From Amycolatopsis anabasis (GTDB lineage: Bacteria; Actinomycetota; Actinomycetes; Mycobacteriales; Pseudonocardiaceae): a stretch of DNA of 64,000 bases. The DNA is taken from assembly GCF_009765355.1 (NCBI RefSeq), contig NZ_VTHK01000034.1:40212-104211 (forward strand), read 5' to 3'. Below the pieces are notes generated by a model. That model was given only the letters and a program-made list of their open reading frames with translations, was not told the origin of the DNA and made no database searches. Below, one piece after another: positions 44,257-54,439 of this stretch. The position numbers and the translations under genes are program-made. Position 1 is the first letter of the stretch; each line of letters opens with the position of its first letter.

Positions 44257-44982
44257 ATGAGCCCAGTTCGCGCGCTGAGCGCGCTCTGCGCCGCCACGTT
44301 CGCACTCACCCTCGCCACCGGCGCCGCGGCCGCCGCCGAGCCCGCGGGCGTGCAGCCGAACATCATCGACGGCGAGCAGGCCGAGCAGGTGCCCTGGGGC
44401 GCCCAGGTGTACGTCAACACCTCCGGCCGCCCGTGGGACGGCTTCAACTGCTCCGGTTCGATCATCGCCAAGGACTGGGTGCTCACCGCGCAGCACTGCC
44501 TCGACGAGGACGGCAGCGGCATGCGGGTCAAGGTCGGCTCGAACACGCTCGGCCAGGGCACGGAGGCGACCGTGGACAAGAAAGAGGTCTCGCCCAACGG
44601 GGACATCGCCCTGCTGCACCTGGCGAAGCCGATCGAGACCACCTACCTCACGCTCGGCGACAGCGACCCGTCGTCCGGGGAGAACACGATCTACGGCTGG
44701 GGCCGCGAGACCCCGACCGGTCCCCCGGCGAACGAGCTGAAGAAGGCGACCGTCAAGGTCACCGGCACCTCGACCGACGCGTTCGGCGGCCGCGCGATCC
44801 AGAGCACCGGGGTCAACGGCGCCGCGTGGAAGGGCGACTCGGGCGGCCCGCAGGTCGCGGACGGCAAGCAGGTCGGCGTCGCGTCCACGGTGCTCAACGA
44901 CGGCACCGACCCGAACGGGACGAACAACTACGCCAGCGTCGCGGCCAGCCGGGACTGGATCAAGTCCACCGCGGGGGTCTAG
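44257..44982 (+). CDS. Secreted trypsin-like serine protease (S1 family)
   Basis: A 241-residue chymotrypsin-fold protease. The signal peptide is MSPVRALSALCAATFALTLA with an AAAAAEP cleavage region. A short propeptide leads to NIIDGEQAEQVPWGAQVY. The triad is complete: His in VLTAQHCLDE, Asp in NGDIALLHLAKP and Ser in WKGDSGGPQV. The usual second disulfide partners are only partly present. The ATG at 44257 has GAAAGGA about 9 nt upstream. It is likely an extracellular digestive enzyme. The stop codon overlaps the convergent HAD gene by 4 nt. Confidence 0.92.
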   Translation: MSPVRALSALCAATFALTLATGAAAAAEPAGVQPNIIDGEQAEQVPWGAQVYVNTSGRPWDGFNCSGSIIAKDWVLTAQHCLDEDGSGMRVKVGSNTLGQGTEATVDKKEVSPNGDIALLHLAKPIETTYLTLGDSDPSSGENTIYGWGRETPTGPPANELKKATVKVTGTSTDAFGGRAIQSTGVNGAAWKGDSGGPQVADGKQVGVASTVLNDGTDPNGTNNYASVAASRDWIKSTAGV

Positions 44983-45659
44983 AGCGCGAGCAACCCGGCG
45001 ACGACCTCGTCGAGCCGTTCGGCCACCACGTGCGGGCGCTCGACGACGGCGGGCACCCCGCCTTCGAGCCGGGTGGCGAGCCCGGCGAGCAGGCCGGCCC
45101 GCACCGCACCATGGGTGTCCCAGGAATGCACGGCGACCAGCGCCGTGCGCTCCGGTGCGGAGCCGGCCCGCTCGCAGGCCCAGTGGTAGACCCGCGCGGG
45201 CGGTTTGAACGACCGGATCGCCTCCGCGGACAGGATCCCGGCGAACCGGTCCCGCATCCCCAGTCTGTCCACTATGGACTCCAGGATCGACGCGGAGCCG
45301 TGGGTGAAGGCGTAGAAGGGGATCCCGGCCTCGGCGAGCAGCGCGGACGCGGGCTCGGCGTCCGGTTGCAGCGGCAGTGCGGCGAACCCGTCGAGCACGT
45401 GGTCGATCTGCTCGTCGCTCAGCGAATGCCCGGACGTGATCGCCAGTTCCGCCTTCGCCACTTCCCGGAACGGCGGCGCCTCCCCGGCCAGCGTGTACGC
45501 CATCCCGTCGCGCAGGGTGCGCGCGAAGAACAGTTCGAGCTCGTGCCCGGGGCGGCCGACCTCGACGAACCGCTCGCGCAGCGGTTCCAGCCTGATCAAC
45601 GTCTCGAACACGTCGAACAACACGACTTCCGGCCTGCGCCCGGGCACCCGATCGACCAT
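44979..45659 (-). CDS. Haloacid dehalogenase type II-like HAD hydrolase
   Basis: A 226-residue HAD-superfamily hydrolase. Motif I VVLFDVFETLIRLEPL holds the nucleophile Asp, motif II is FYAFTHGSAS, the Lys motif is SFKPPARVYHWACE and motif IV is ALVAVHSWDTHGAV. The layout is that of 2-haloacid dehalogenase type II proteins, but the substrate may be a phosphate ester. Its end shares the four bases CTAG with the stop of the convergent protease gene. Confidence 0.85.
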   Translation of the reverse strand: MVDRVPGRRPEVVLFDVFETLIRLEPLRERFVEVGRPGHELELFFARTLRDGMAYTLAGEAPPFREVAKAELAITSGHSLSDEQIDHVLDGFAALPLQPDAEPASALLAEAGIPFYAFTHGSASILESIVDRLGMRDRFAGILSAEAIRSFKPPARVYHWACERAGSAPERTALVAVHSWDTHGAVRAGLLAGLATRLEGGVPAVVERPHVVAERLDEVVAGLLAL

Positions 45660-45685
45660 GTCCCGAGTGTGCCATTCTCGGCAGT

Positions 45686-46462
45686 ATGCGCATCGCGACC
45701 TGGAACGTGAACTCCGTCGGCGCCCGGCTCCCCCGCCTGCTGGAGTGGCTCGAATCGGCCGCACCGGACGTGGTTTGCCTGCAGGAGCTCAAATGTGACA
45801 CCGAGGCCTTTCCCCTCGACGAGGTCGGCAAGCTCGGGTACGACTGCGCCGCGTACGGGGCGGGCCGGTGGAACGGCGTCGCCATCATCTCCCGGGTCGG
45901 GCTCGAGGACGTCACCCGCGGCCTGCTCGACGAGCCCGGCTACGAGGACGTGACCCAGCCGCGGGCGATCGGCGCGACCTGCGACGGGCTCCGGATCTGG
46001 TCGGTGTACGTGCCCAACGGCCGCGAACCGGACCATCCGCACTACGCCTACAAGCTGCGCTGGCTGGAGGCCCTGCGGGCGACCGTGGCCGCCGAGCAGA
46101 CCGGGCGGCCGTTCGCGGTGCTCGGGGACTTCAACATCGCGCCGACCGACGAAGACGTGTGGGACATCAGCGTGTTCGCCGAGTCGACCCACGTCACCGA
46201 ACCGGAACGCAAGGCACTGGCCGTGCTCCGCGAAGCCGGGCTCACCGACGTCCTACCGCGCCCGCTGAAGTACGACCGCGCCTTCACCTACTGGGACTAC
46301 CGGGCGGGCGCGTTCCCGAAGAACCGCGGCATGCGGATCGACCTGGTCTACGCCGACGCGAAGTTCGCGGGCGCGGTCACCGACGCCTACGTGGACCGCG
46401 AGGCACGCAAGGGCAAGGGCGCCTCCGACCACGCCCCGGTCGTCGTCGACCTGTCCGTCTAG
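45686..46462 (+). CDS. xth: Exodeoxyribonuclease III
   Basis: A 258-residue AP endonuclease/3'-5' exonuclease of the ExoIII family. Key blocks: MRIATWNVNSVGARL, VVCLQELKCD (metal Glu), VLGDFNIAPTDEDVWD, RGMRIDLVYAD and GASDHAPVVVDL (catalytic Asp-His). It repairs abasic sites and blocked 3' ends. No SD is seen; CATTCT lies 7 nt before the ATG, so it may be leaderless. It is immediately followed by the HD gene with no gap. Confidence 0.93.
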   Translation: MRIATWNVNSVGARLPRLLEWLESAAPDVVCLQELKCDTEAFPLDEVGKLGYDCAAYGAGRWNGVAIISRVGLEDVTRGLLDEPGYEDVTQPRAIGATCDGLRIWSVYVPNGREPDHPHYAYKLRWLEALRATVAAEQTGRPFAVLGDFNIAPTDEDVWDISVFAESTHVTEPERKALAVLREAGLTDVLPRPLKYDRAFTYWDYRAGAFPKNRGMRIDLVYADAKFAGAVTDAYVDREARKGKGASDHAPVVVDLSV

Positions 46463-47443
<981 letters not shown>

Positions 47444-47446
47444 CTC

Positions 47447-47526
47447 CCCCAATGCGGCATTGGTGACCTTCAACGCCCCGAACGCCGCATTGGGTACCTT
47501 CAGTGCCCCGAAAGCCACATTGGGGG
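47447..47526. repeat. Intergenic repeat of AATGCGGC units (second site)
   Basis: Between convergent HD and PH-domain genes lie three imperfect units of about 30 bp. On the minus strand each reads roughly CCAATG-GGC-TTCGGGGC-TGAAGGT. The first contains the palindrome CAATGCGGCATTG. The same unit is found at 4729-4777, also between convergent genes. Confidence 0.75.
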
Positions 47527-47533
47527 ACTGGAG

Positions 47534-47989
47534 CTAGCGGGAGGTGGCGGCCTTGTGCAGGCGGCGCAGGGCACGCACGGCTTCCACGGCGCGTTCCCGG
47601 TCCACGGCCTGCACGGCGAGCACCGAGTAGTACTCGTCCTCGGGCAGTTCGAGCCGTGCCCAGGAGGCGCCGTCCGGGAAGCTCACCGAAAGCACCTCGT
47701 CCCAGGAGAACCGCCGCGTCAGCAGCACGTTCCGCACTTCGATGCCCTCGGCGTCGGCGCGCACGCGGGCGGTGGTGAACAGCATCGCGCCCGCCCCCAG
47801 CAGCAGGCCGATGCCGATCATCGCCACCTGGTCGGAGGTCTGGAAGATCGCGCCGGTGTTCGAGCTGCGCAGCAGCACGCCGACCGTGGTGAACGCGGCG
47901 ACGAGCACGAGTGCGCAGGCGCCCGCCATCCACATCGCGCGGCGCGGGCGGATCACCAGGGTCTGTTCCTCGGCGGTCATCACGGTCAC
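47534..47989 (-). CDS. PH-domain membrane protein
   Basis: A 151-residue protein with two N-terminal hydrophobic segments (AMWMAGACALVLVAAFTTVG and VAMIGIGLLLGAGAMLF) and a bacterial PH-like domain (GIEVRNVLLTRRFSWDEVLSVSFPDGASWARLELP, key parts). It is typical of the small protein encoded next to ribH in actinobacteria; its role is unknown. The GTG at 47989 overlaps the ribH stop (GTGA); an ATG three codons in is possible. Confidence 0.8.
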   Translation of the reverse strand: MTVMTAEEQTLVIRPRRAMWMAGACALVLVAAFTTVGVLLRSSNTGAIFQTSDQVAMIGIGLLLGAGAMLFTTARVRADAEGIEVRNVLLTRRFSWDEVLSVSFPDGASWARLELPEDEYYSVLAVQAVDRERAVEAVRALRRLHKAATSR

Positions 47990-48488
47990 ACGAAACCTCG
48001 CTCGGTCCACGGGGCGCGCAGCGAACGCAGCACGTGCGCGGTGTCCAGCGCGGCCACCGTCGCCTCGTGGCCTTTGTCCTCTTTGGACCCCGGCAGCCCG
48101 GACCGGTCCAGGGCCTGCTGCTCGGTGTCGCAGGTGAGCACCCCGTTGCCGACCGGCGTGCTCTCGTCCAGCGCCACCCGGGTCAGGCCCGCGGTCACCG
48201 CGTCGCAGACGTAGTCGAAATGCGGCGTCCCGCCCCGGACCACCACGCCGAGCGCGACCACCGCGTCGTGGTTGCGGGCCAGCGCCTGCACCACGACCGG
48301 CAGCTCGATCGCCCCCGCGACGCGCACCACCGTCGGCTCCTCGTCCAGCTTCGCCTCGCGGGCAGCGGCCAGCGCCCGCTCGACGAGGCTGTCGGTGATC
48401 TTCGGGTGCCACCGGGTCGCGACGATCGCGAGCCGGAGGCTATGACACTCGGACAGGTCCAGCTCTACCTCTGGACGTCCTTCACCGC

Positions 48489-48492
<4 letters not shown>
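47986..48492 (-). CDS. ribH: 6,7-dimethyl-8-ribityllumazine synthase
   Basis: A 168-residue lumazine synthase joining the RibA/RibB products. Motifs: IVATRWHPKITDSLVERAL, VRVAGAIELPVVVQALARN, VVALGVVVRGGTPHFDYVC (catalytic His) and TPVGNGVLTCDTEQQALDR. The start is GTG at 48492, which overlaps the ribBA stop by 4 nt. Confidence 0.96.
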
Positions 48493-49792
<1,300 letters not shown>

Positions 49793-49796
<4 letters not shown>

Positions 49797-50428
49797 GCGT
49801 CCTCCTCGGTACCGGCCGTGACTCCATTGTGCTCCGTTCGGGGAGGCAGATGTGGTGACGCCAGTTTCTCCACATATTTGGCCAGCACGTCCACTTCGAG
49901 ATTGACGAGATCGCCCGGTTCCGCCCGGCCGAGCGTGGTCAGCTCCAGCGTGGTCGGGATCAGCGCGACGGTGAACTCGTCCTGTTCGATCCCGGCCACG
50001 GTGAGTGACACGCCGTCGACCGCGATCGAACCCTTCTCGACCACGTACCGGGACAGCCCGGGCGGCAGCGCGAACCGGGTCAGCCCCTGCGCGTCCCGGG
50101 AGAGGTAGACCCCGGTGCCGTCGACGTGGCCCTGCATGATGTGCCCACCGAGCCGATCGCCGACCGCGGTGGCGCGCTCCAGGTTCACCTGGTCACCGAC
50201 GTGGATCTTGGCGAGGCTCGATCTGGCCAGCGTCTCGTGCACCACGTCCACGGTGAACTCGTTGCCCGCCACGTCGACCACGGTCAGGCACACCCCGCTG
50301 ACCGCGATCGAGTCGCCGTGTTTGGCATCGGTGGTGACCAGCGGACCACGCACGGTGAGCCGAGCGGCGTTCGGAACCTGCTCGACGCCGGTGACCTCGC
50401 CGAGTTCCTCGACAATCCCGGTGAACAC
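49793..50428 (-). CDS. ribE: Riboflavin synthase, alpha chain
   Basis: A 211-residue protein made of two repeated lumazine-binding halves: MFTGIVEELGEV with DSIAVSGVCLTVVDV, then GGHIMQGHVDGTG with GSIAVDGVSLTVAGI. It converts two lumazines into riboflavin. GTG start at 50428 with AGGAGG 6 nt upstream. I looked for an FMN riboswitch in the 127 bp upstream and did not see its conserved boxes. Confidence 0.95.
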
Positions 50429-50555
50429 TGCCTGCCTCCTGTGTCCGGTGCGGCCGGGATGACGCGCACCCGTCAATGGTGACCCTTCCGGCGGCTCAGC
50501 GGTGCATCCCGGTGATGGTCGACACTTCCGAGTGTCCGCGCGTCGGAACTGAAGA

Positions 50556-51245
50556 TCAGTGTGCCGCGCCCGCGCGGGCGGCCTGCTCCCGGAGTGCGGC
50601 AACGGCCTGACCGGGGTCCCCGGCGCCGTAGACCGCCGAGCCCGCGACGAAGCAGTCGACCCCGGCCTCGGCGGCCTGTTCGATGGTGTCGGCGTTGATG
50701 CCGCCGTCGATCTCCACGACGACGTTGAGGTGACCGGTGTCCACCAGCCGCCGCGCGGTGCGCACCTTGTCCAGCACGCGCGCGATGAACGACTGCCCGC
50801 CGAAGCCCGGCTCGACGGACATGACCAGCAGCGTGTCGTAGTGCTTGAGGGTGTCCAGGTGGTCTTCCAGCGGGGTGTCCGGCTTGATCGACAGCCCGGC
50901 CTTCGCGCCCGCCGCCCGGAGGTCCTTGGCGATCTTGACGGGATCGCGCGCGGCCTCGACGTGCACGGTGACGTTGTACGCCCCGGCCTCGGCGTACCCG
51001 ATGGCCCAGCGGTCCGGGTCCTCGATCATCAGGTGGCAGTCCAGCGGCAGGTCGGTGTGCTTGAGCAGGGACTGCACCACGGGGAGGCCGAGCGTCAGGT
51101 TCGGCACGAAGTGCGCGTCCATCACGTCCACGTGCACCCAGTCGGCACGGGTGTCGCCGGTCCCGGCGACGGCTTCGATTTCTTCGCCCAGGCGGGAGAA
51201 GTCGGCGGACAGGATGCTGGGTGCGATCAGGGGTCGTTCGGCCAC
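50556..51245 (-). CDS. rpe: Ribulose-phosphate 3-epimerase
   Basis: A 229-residue TIM-barrel enzyme interconverting ribulose-5-P and xylulose-5-P, thus linking the oxidative and non-oxidative pentose pathway halves encoded at 9-17 kb. Motifs: IAPSILSADFSRLGEEI, VHVDVMDAHFVPNLTLG, DCHLMIEDPD, VMSVEPGFGGQSFI and VEIDGGINADT. The GTG at 51245 gives the canonical N-terminus. Confidence 0.96.
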   Translation of the reverse strand: MAERPLIAPSILSADFSRLGEEIEAVAGTGDTRADWVHVDVMDAHFVPNLTLGLPVVQSLLKHTDLPLDCHLMIEDPDRWAIGYAEAGAYNVTVHVEAARDPVKIAKDLRAAGAKAGLSIKPDTPLEDHLDTLKHYDTLLVMSVEPGFGGQSFIARVLDKVRTARRLVDTGHLNVVVEIDGGINADTIEQAAEAGVDCFVAGSAVYGAGDPGQAVAALREQAARAGAAH

Positions 51246-51378
51246 GGTCCGCAGTCTAGGAGGCGAGCGGGAAACGACACGGACCCCCTCCACGGTGCGG
51301 AAATCCCGGTTCCGGAAGTTCCGGTGTCACCATGACCACAGTCACTCTGGGTAGAAAGGTCATCACCAGGTCCGGCGC

Positions 51379-52317
51379 TCACGACCCGGCCAGTAGGTCG
51401 CGGACGGCGTGGGCGGAGCCCCAGGAGAGGCTGACGCCCATGCCCGCGTGGCCGTAGTTGTGGATCACCCGGGTGCCGTCGATCCGTTCCGGCTCGAGGC
51501 GGGCTTCCGGGCGGCCGGGGCGCAGGCCGACCTGGTGGCCGAGCACCTCGGCCCCGGCGAGTTTCGGTTCCGCCTCGACGCACCGGGCGCGGATGCGCTC
51601 GGCGACCTCGAGGTCCGGTTCCAGGCTCCACTCCCCCGGTTGCGACACGCCGCCGAGCAGCACCCGGTCGCCGTGCGGGAAGAACCCCGTCCATTCGACG
51701 TCGGCGACCGCTTCGAGGTAGAAGTGCCGGATCCCGGGATTGCGCACGACCACGTGCTGGCCGCGGATCGGGCGCACGGTGTCGTCGCCCGCGAGTTTCC
51801 CGGCCGCCACGCCGGTGCAGTTCACCACCGCACCGGCGGCCCGGGTGGCGTCGGCGAGGCTGCGCACGGTCCGTTGTTCGATCTCGGTACCCGCCGCGGA
51901 CAGCCGATCCACCAGATGACGCAGATAGCGCGGGAGGTCGATGAGCGGGACCGTGGTCCACAGCCCGGCCAGCATCCCGTCGGGGAGTTCGTCCGGTCCC
52001 AGCATCCGCACGTCCGGCAGATCGTCCAGCCAGGGCGGTGGTTCGGTCGAGAGGTTGGACACCTCGAGGCCGCGTTCGAAGTGGACACCCGAAGCCGGAT
52101 CCGCCGCCAGCGCGGAAAGTTCGGTGAAGGTGACCCGGCTCCAGGCGAGATCGCGCGGTGTGAACCCCGGACCCCACAGTCCACTCGCGACGGACGAGGT
52201 CGTTCGTTCCGGTGGCAGTTCGGCCCAGACGCGCACCCGGTGCCCCGCTTCCGCGAGAACGACCGCGGTGGTCAGCCCGATCACGCCCGCCCCGAGAACC
52301 AGCACATCATCGGTCAT
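51379..52317 (-). CDS. D-amino-acid oxidase-family FAD enzyme
   Basis: A 312-residue FAD-dependent oxidoreductase of the DAO fold. The dinucleotide site is VLVLGAGVIGLTTAVVLAEAG. Substrate-side blocks GLRPGRPEARLE (Arg for the carboxylate) and VIHNYGHAGMGVSLSWGSA match D-amino-acid oxidases closely, and LWGPGFTPRD and PIRGQHVVV fit too. It would deaminate D-amino acids to keto acids, releasing peroxide; ThiO-like glycine oxidase is the alternative, but no thiamine genes are near. Confidence 0.85.
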   Translation of the reverse strand: MTDDVLVLGAGVIGLTTAVVLAEAGHRVRVWAELPPERTTSSVASGLWGPGFTPRDLAWSRVTFTELSALAADPASGVHFERGLEVSNLSTEPPPWLDDLPDVRMLGPDELPDGMLAGLWTTVPLIDLPRYLRHLVDRLSAAGTEIEQRTVRSLADATRAAGAVVNCTGVAAGKLAGDDTVRPIRGQHVVVRNPGIRHFYLEAVADVEWTGFFPHGDRVLLGGVSQPGEWSLEPDLEVAERIRARCVEAEPKLAGAEVLGHQVGLRPGRPEARLEPERIDGTRVIHNYGHAGMGVSLSWGSAHAVRDLLAGS

Positions 52318-52369
52318 GCGGCGGACGGTACCGAGACCACCGGCCCCTGTCTTGGCGAAAACGGAGCCC

Positions 52370-52792
52370 TCAGGCCTGATGGCGCTGGTAGGCCTTCGCG
52401 TCGAACCACGCCTGCACGGTGTCGTGGAAGAGGGTGCTGATCACCAGGAAGGCGAGGGCCAGGCCCGCCACGGCGGTCAGTGCGCCCATGACCAGGGCGA
52501 TCACGCCGTTCACGCACAGCAGCGCTTCGAAGATCAGCAGCGGCCAGCGCCCCCAGGCGCGGCCGAGCGCGATCGCCGCCGCGGACACCAGCGCGGCCGC
52601 CGCGAAGAAGAGCGACCCGTACGCGAGGACGGGCAACAGGCCGTCGACGTCCTGGCCGTGCTCGACGCGGTCGCTGATCTCCTGGAGGACCAGCACGCCG
52701 TAGAACGCGTTGAGCACCGCCTGCACGCCGACGAGCACCAGCACCGCGACGAGCCGACCGGGCATGCGCGCGCGCAGCGCGGGATTGGTCAT
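52370..52792 (-). CDS. Small membrane protein of unknown function
   Basis: A 140-residue protein with four hydrophobic helices: LVAVLVLVGVQAVLNAFYGV, YGSLFFAAAALVSAAAIALG, WPLLIFEALLCVNGVIALVM and AVAGLALAFLVISTLFHDTV. The short polar ends suggest a simple four-helix membrane protein. I recognise no family. It lies between the DAO-type gene and a quinone reductase, all on the minus strand but with gaps that do not indicate coupling. Confidence 0.65.
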   Translation of the reverse strand: MTNPALRARMPGRLVAVLVLVGVQAVLNAFYGVLVLQEISDRVEHGQDVDGLLPVLAYGSLFFAAAALVSAAAIALGRAWGRWPLLIFEALLCVNGVIALVMGALTAVAGLALAFLVISTLFHDTVQAWFDAKAYQRHQA

Positions 52793-52871
52793 CGTGGGTC
52801 CCTTCCGTGCGGGCCGATCCGGCGGCGCGACGGTAAGCCCAAGACGCTGGGACCCCTCCCGGCCGAACGCT

Positions 52872-53852
52872 TCAGGGTTTGAGGACGGTCTTGCCGATCG
52901 TGCCGCGGCCGACCACGGCGTGGTGGGCCTGCGCGGCCTGAGCGAGCGGGAAGGGCTCGCCGACGAGCGGCACCAGGCGACCCGCGGCGGCCTCGGCGAT
53001 CGAACGCTCCTCCAGGGCACGCAGGCCGCCCGGGCGGTTCAGGATGTTCGGGCCGAGGGCGACCTTCACCGTGAGGTAGCGGGCGAACAGGTCGTCCACG
53101 GTCAGTTCCGCGCCCTTGCCCGCGGACCAGCCGAACAGGATCAGGCGGCCACCGATGCCGAGCAGTTCCAGCGCCTGCCGCCCGGCCGCACCGCCGACAC
53201 CGTCCAGGACCGCGGTCACCGAACGCTCGCCGAGCGCGGCGCGGACCTGGTCCGGCCAGTCCGCCCGGGTGTAGTCGACGGCGTGGGTCGCGCCGAGTTC
53301 GCGTACCCGCGCCACTTTCTCCGCTCCGCCCGCGACCCCGACGACCGTCGCGCCGATGTTCCGCGCGGCCTGCACGAGCAGGTTCCCGATGCCCCCGGCC
53401 GCCGCGGTCACCAGCACCACGTCGTCCGCGGTCAGTTCGGCGTTGTCCAGCACGCCCAGCGCGGTCCGGCCGGTGCCGATCATGGCGACCGCCTGGTCGT
53501 CGGCGAGGCTGTCCGGCAACGCGTGCAGCGCGGCCGCGTTCGCGATCGCCAGTTCGGCGTACCCGCCGCTGGCCGCGCCGAGGTGCGCGACGACCCGCTT
53601 GCCGAGCCAGTCGGCGTCCACGCCCTCGCCGAGTTCGTCGACCACCCCGGCGACCTCGCGGCCGGGGGTCATCGGCAGTTCCGCCACCCCGAACGGCCCC
53701 GGCTGCCCCTCGCGGAGCGCCGTGTCGAGCAGGTGCACACCGGCCGCGGCGACCGCGATCCGGACCTGGTCCGGGCCGGGGTGCGGATCCGGCACCTCCT
53801 CGTAGCGCAGGTTCTCGGCCGGGCCGAACTCGTACTGACGAATGGCGTGCAT
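52872..53852 (-). CDS. Zinc-free medium-chain quinone oxidoreductase
   Basis: A 326-residue MDR-superfamily NADPH-dependent reductase. Blocks: AIRQYEFGPAENLRYEEVP, PMTPGREVAGVVDELGEGV, TAAAGGIGNLLVQAARNIGA (NADPH site), VLDGVGGAAG and AHHAVVGRGTIGKTVLKP. The second of two close ATGs (53852) is chosen because GGGAG then lies 6 nt upstream; the first (53858) would leave no spacing. A palindrome lies within the likely promoter, so the gene is probably repressed until a quinone or electrophile is present. Confidence 0.88.
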   Translation of the reverse strand: MHAIRQYEFGPAENLRYEEVPDPHPGPDQVRIAVAAAGVHLLDTALREGQPGPFGVAELPMTPGREVAGVVDELGEGVDADWLGKRVVAHLGAASGGYAELAIANAAALHALPDSLADDQAVAMIGTGRTALGVLDNAELTADDVVLVTAAAGGIGNLLVQAARNIGATVVGVAGGAEKVARVRELGATHAVDYTRADWPDQVRAALGERSVTAVLDGVGGAAGRQALELLGIGGRLILFGWSAGKGAELTVDDLFARYLTVKVALGPNILNRPGGLRALEERSIAEAAAGRLVPLVGEPFPLAQAAQAHHAVVGRGTIGKTVLKP

Positions 53853-53889
53853 GGACATCTCCCAGACTGGCTCGAAGTAACTGCTCGCC

Positions 53890-53920
53890 AACCTAGAAGC
53901 TCTAGTTAACTAGAGGTCAA
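53890..53920 (-). promoter_or_regulatory. Promoter with palindromic operator before the quinone reductase gene
   Basis: On the minus strand, a -35 TTGACC (53920-53915) and a -10 TCTAGG (53897-53892) are 17 bp apart. The spacer is almost entirely filled by the perfect 16-bp palindrome CTCTAGTTAACTAGAG (53900-53915). MarR- or HxlR-type repressors bind such sites; no regulator gene is adjacent. Confidence 0.65.
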
Positions 53921-53935
53921 CGCGTGTGGGTTTGT

Positions 53936-54439
53936 TCACTGCGGCAACAGATCCAGGATCGAGGTCCACGATTCCTCGATTTTCAACCGGCGCAGCAGGA
54001 CCCCGCCCGCGGTGAGCGCGTCCAGGTGGTTACGCCACGCGGGGTGGCGCGACCGCGCGGCCTGCACCTGGTACCCGACCGCGATCGTCACCCGGGGATC
54101 GCCGAGCACGTCCCCGAGGACGGTCAGCGCCTGGTTGTCGGCGATCCCGAGCGCCAGTTTCGCCACCGAATTCGCCGAAGCGGGCGCGAACAGGAAGACC
54201 TCGGGATCCGGATGCGGCCGCGGCTCGCCCGGCAGCCGGGACCGGCTGCGCACCGGAAGATCGGTCAGCGCCCGCAGTTTCCCGAGCTGGTCGGCCGCCT
54301 CCAGCCAGCGCGCCGCGGTCGGGGTCAGGGTGATCGCCAGCCGCCAGCCCCGGGCCGCCGCGGGCTCGGCCAGTTCGGTCGCGAACCGGGTGTCCAGCCC
54401 GCCGCACGAACTGGCGACCAGCCCGAGAACCCGCTCCAC
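53936..54439 (-). CDS. Flavoprotein-family (PPC decarboxylase-like) protein
   Basis: A 167-residue protein of the flavoprotein fold shared with Dfp/UbiX. Blocks: VLGLVASSCGGLD at the N-terminus (FMN phosphate loop), ITLTPTAARWLEAAD, and FLFAPASANSVAKLALGIADN (the PASANTxAKxAxGIADN-like motif of the family). Substrate unknown. Its GTG shares one base with the rsmB stop (TAGTG), so it is the last gene of the fmt-rsmB unit. Confidence 0.82.
   Translation of the reverse strand: MERVLGLVASSCGGLDTRFATELAEPAAARGWRLAITLTPTAARWLEAADQLGKLRALTDLPVRSRSRLPGEPRPHPDPEVFLFAPASANSVAKLALGIADNQALTVLGDVLGDPRVTIAVGYQVQAARSRHPAWRNHLDALTAGGVLLRRLKIEESWTSILDLLPQ

Noticed and set aside
50429..50555. FMN riboswitch before ribE
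   Set aside because: The conserved boxes of the element were not found in the 127-bp spacer on the minus strand.
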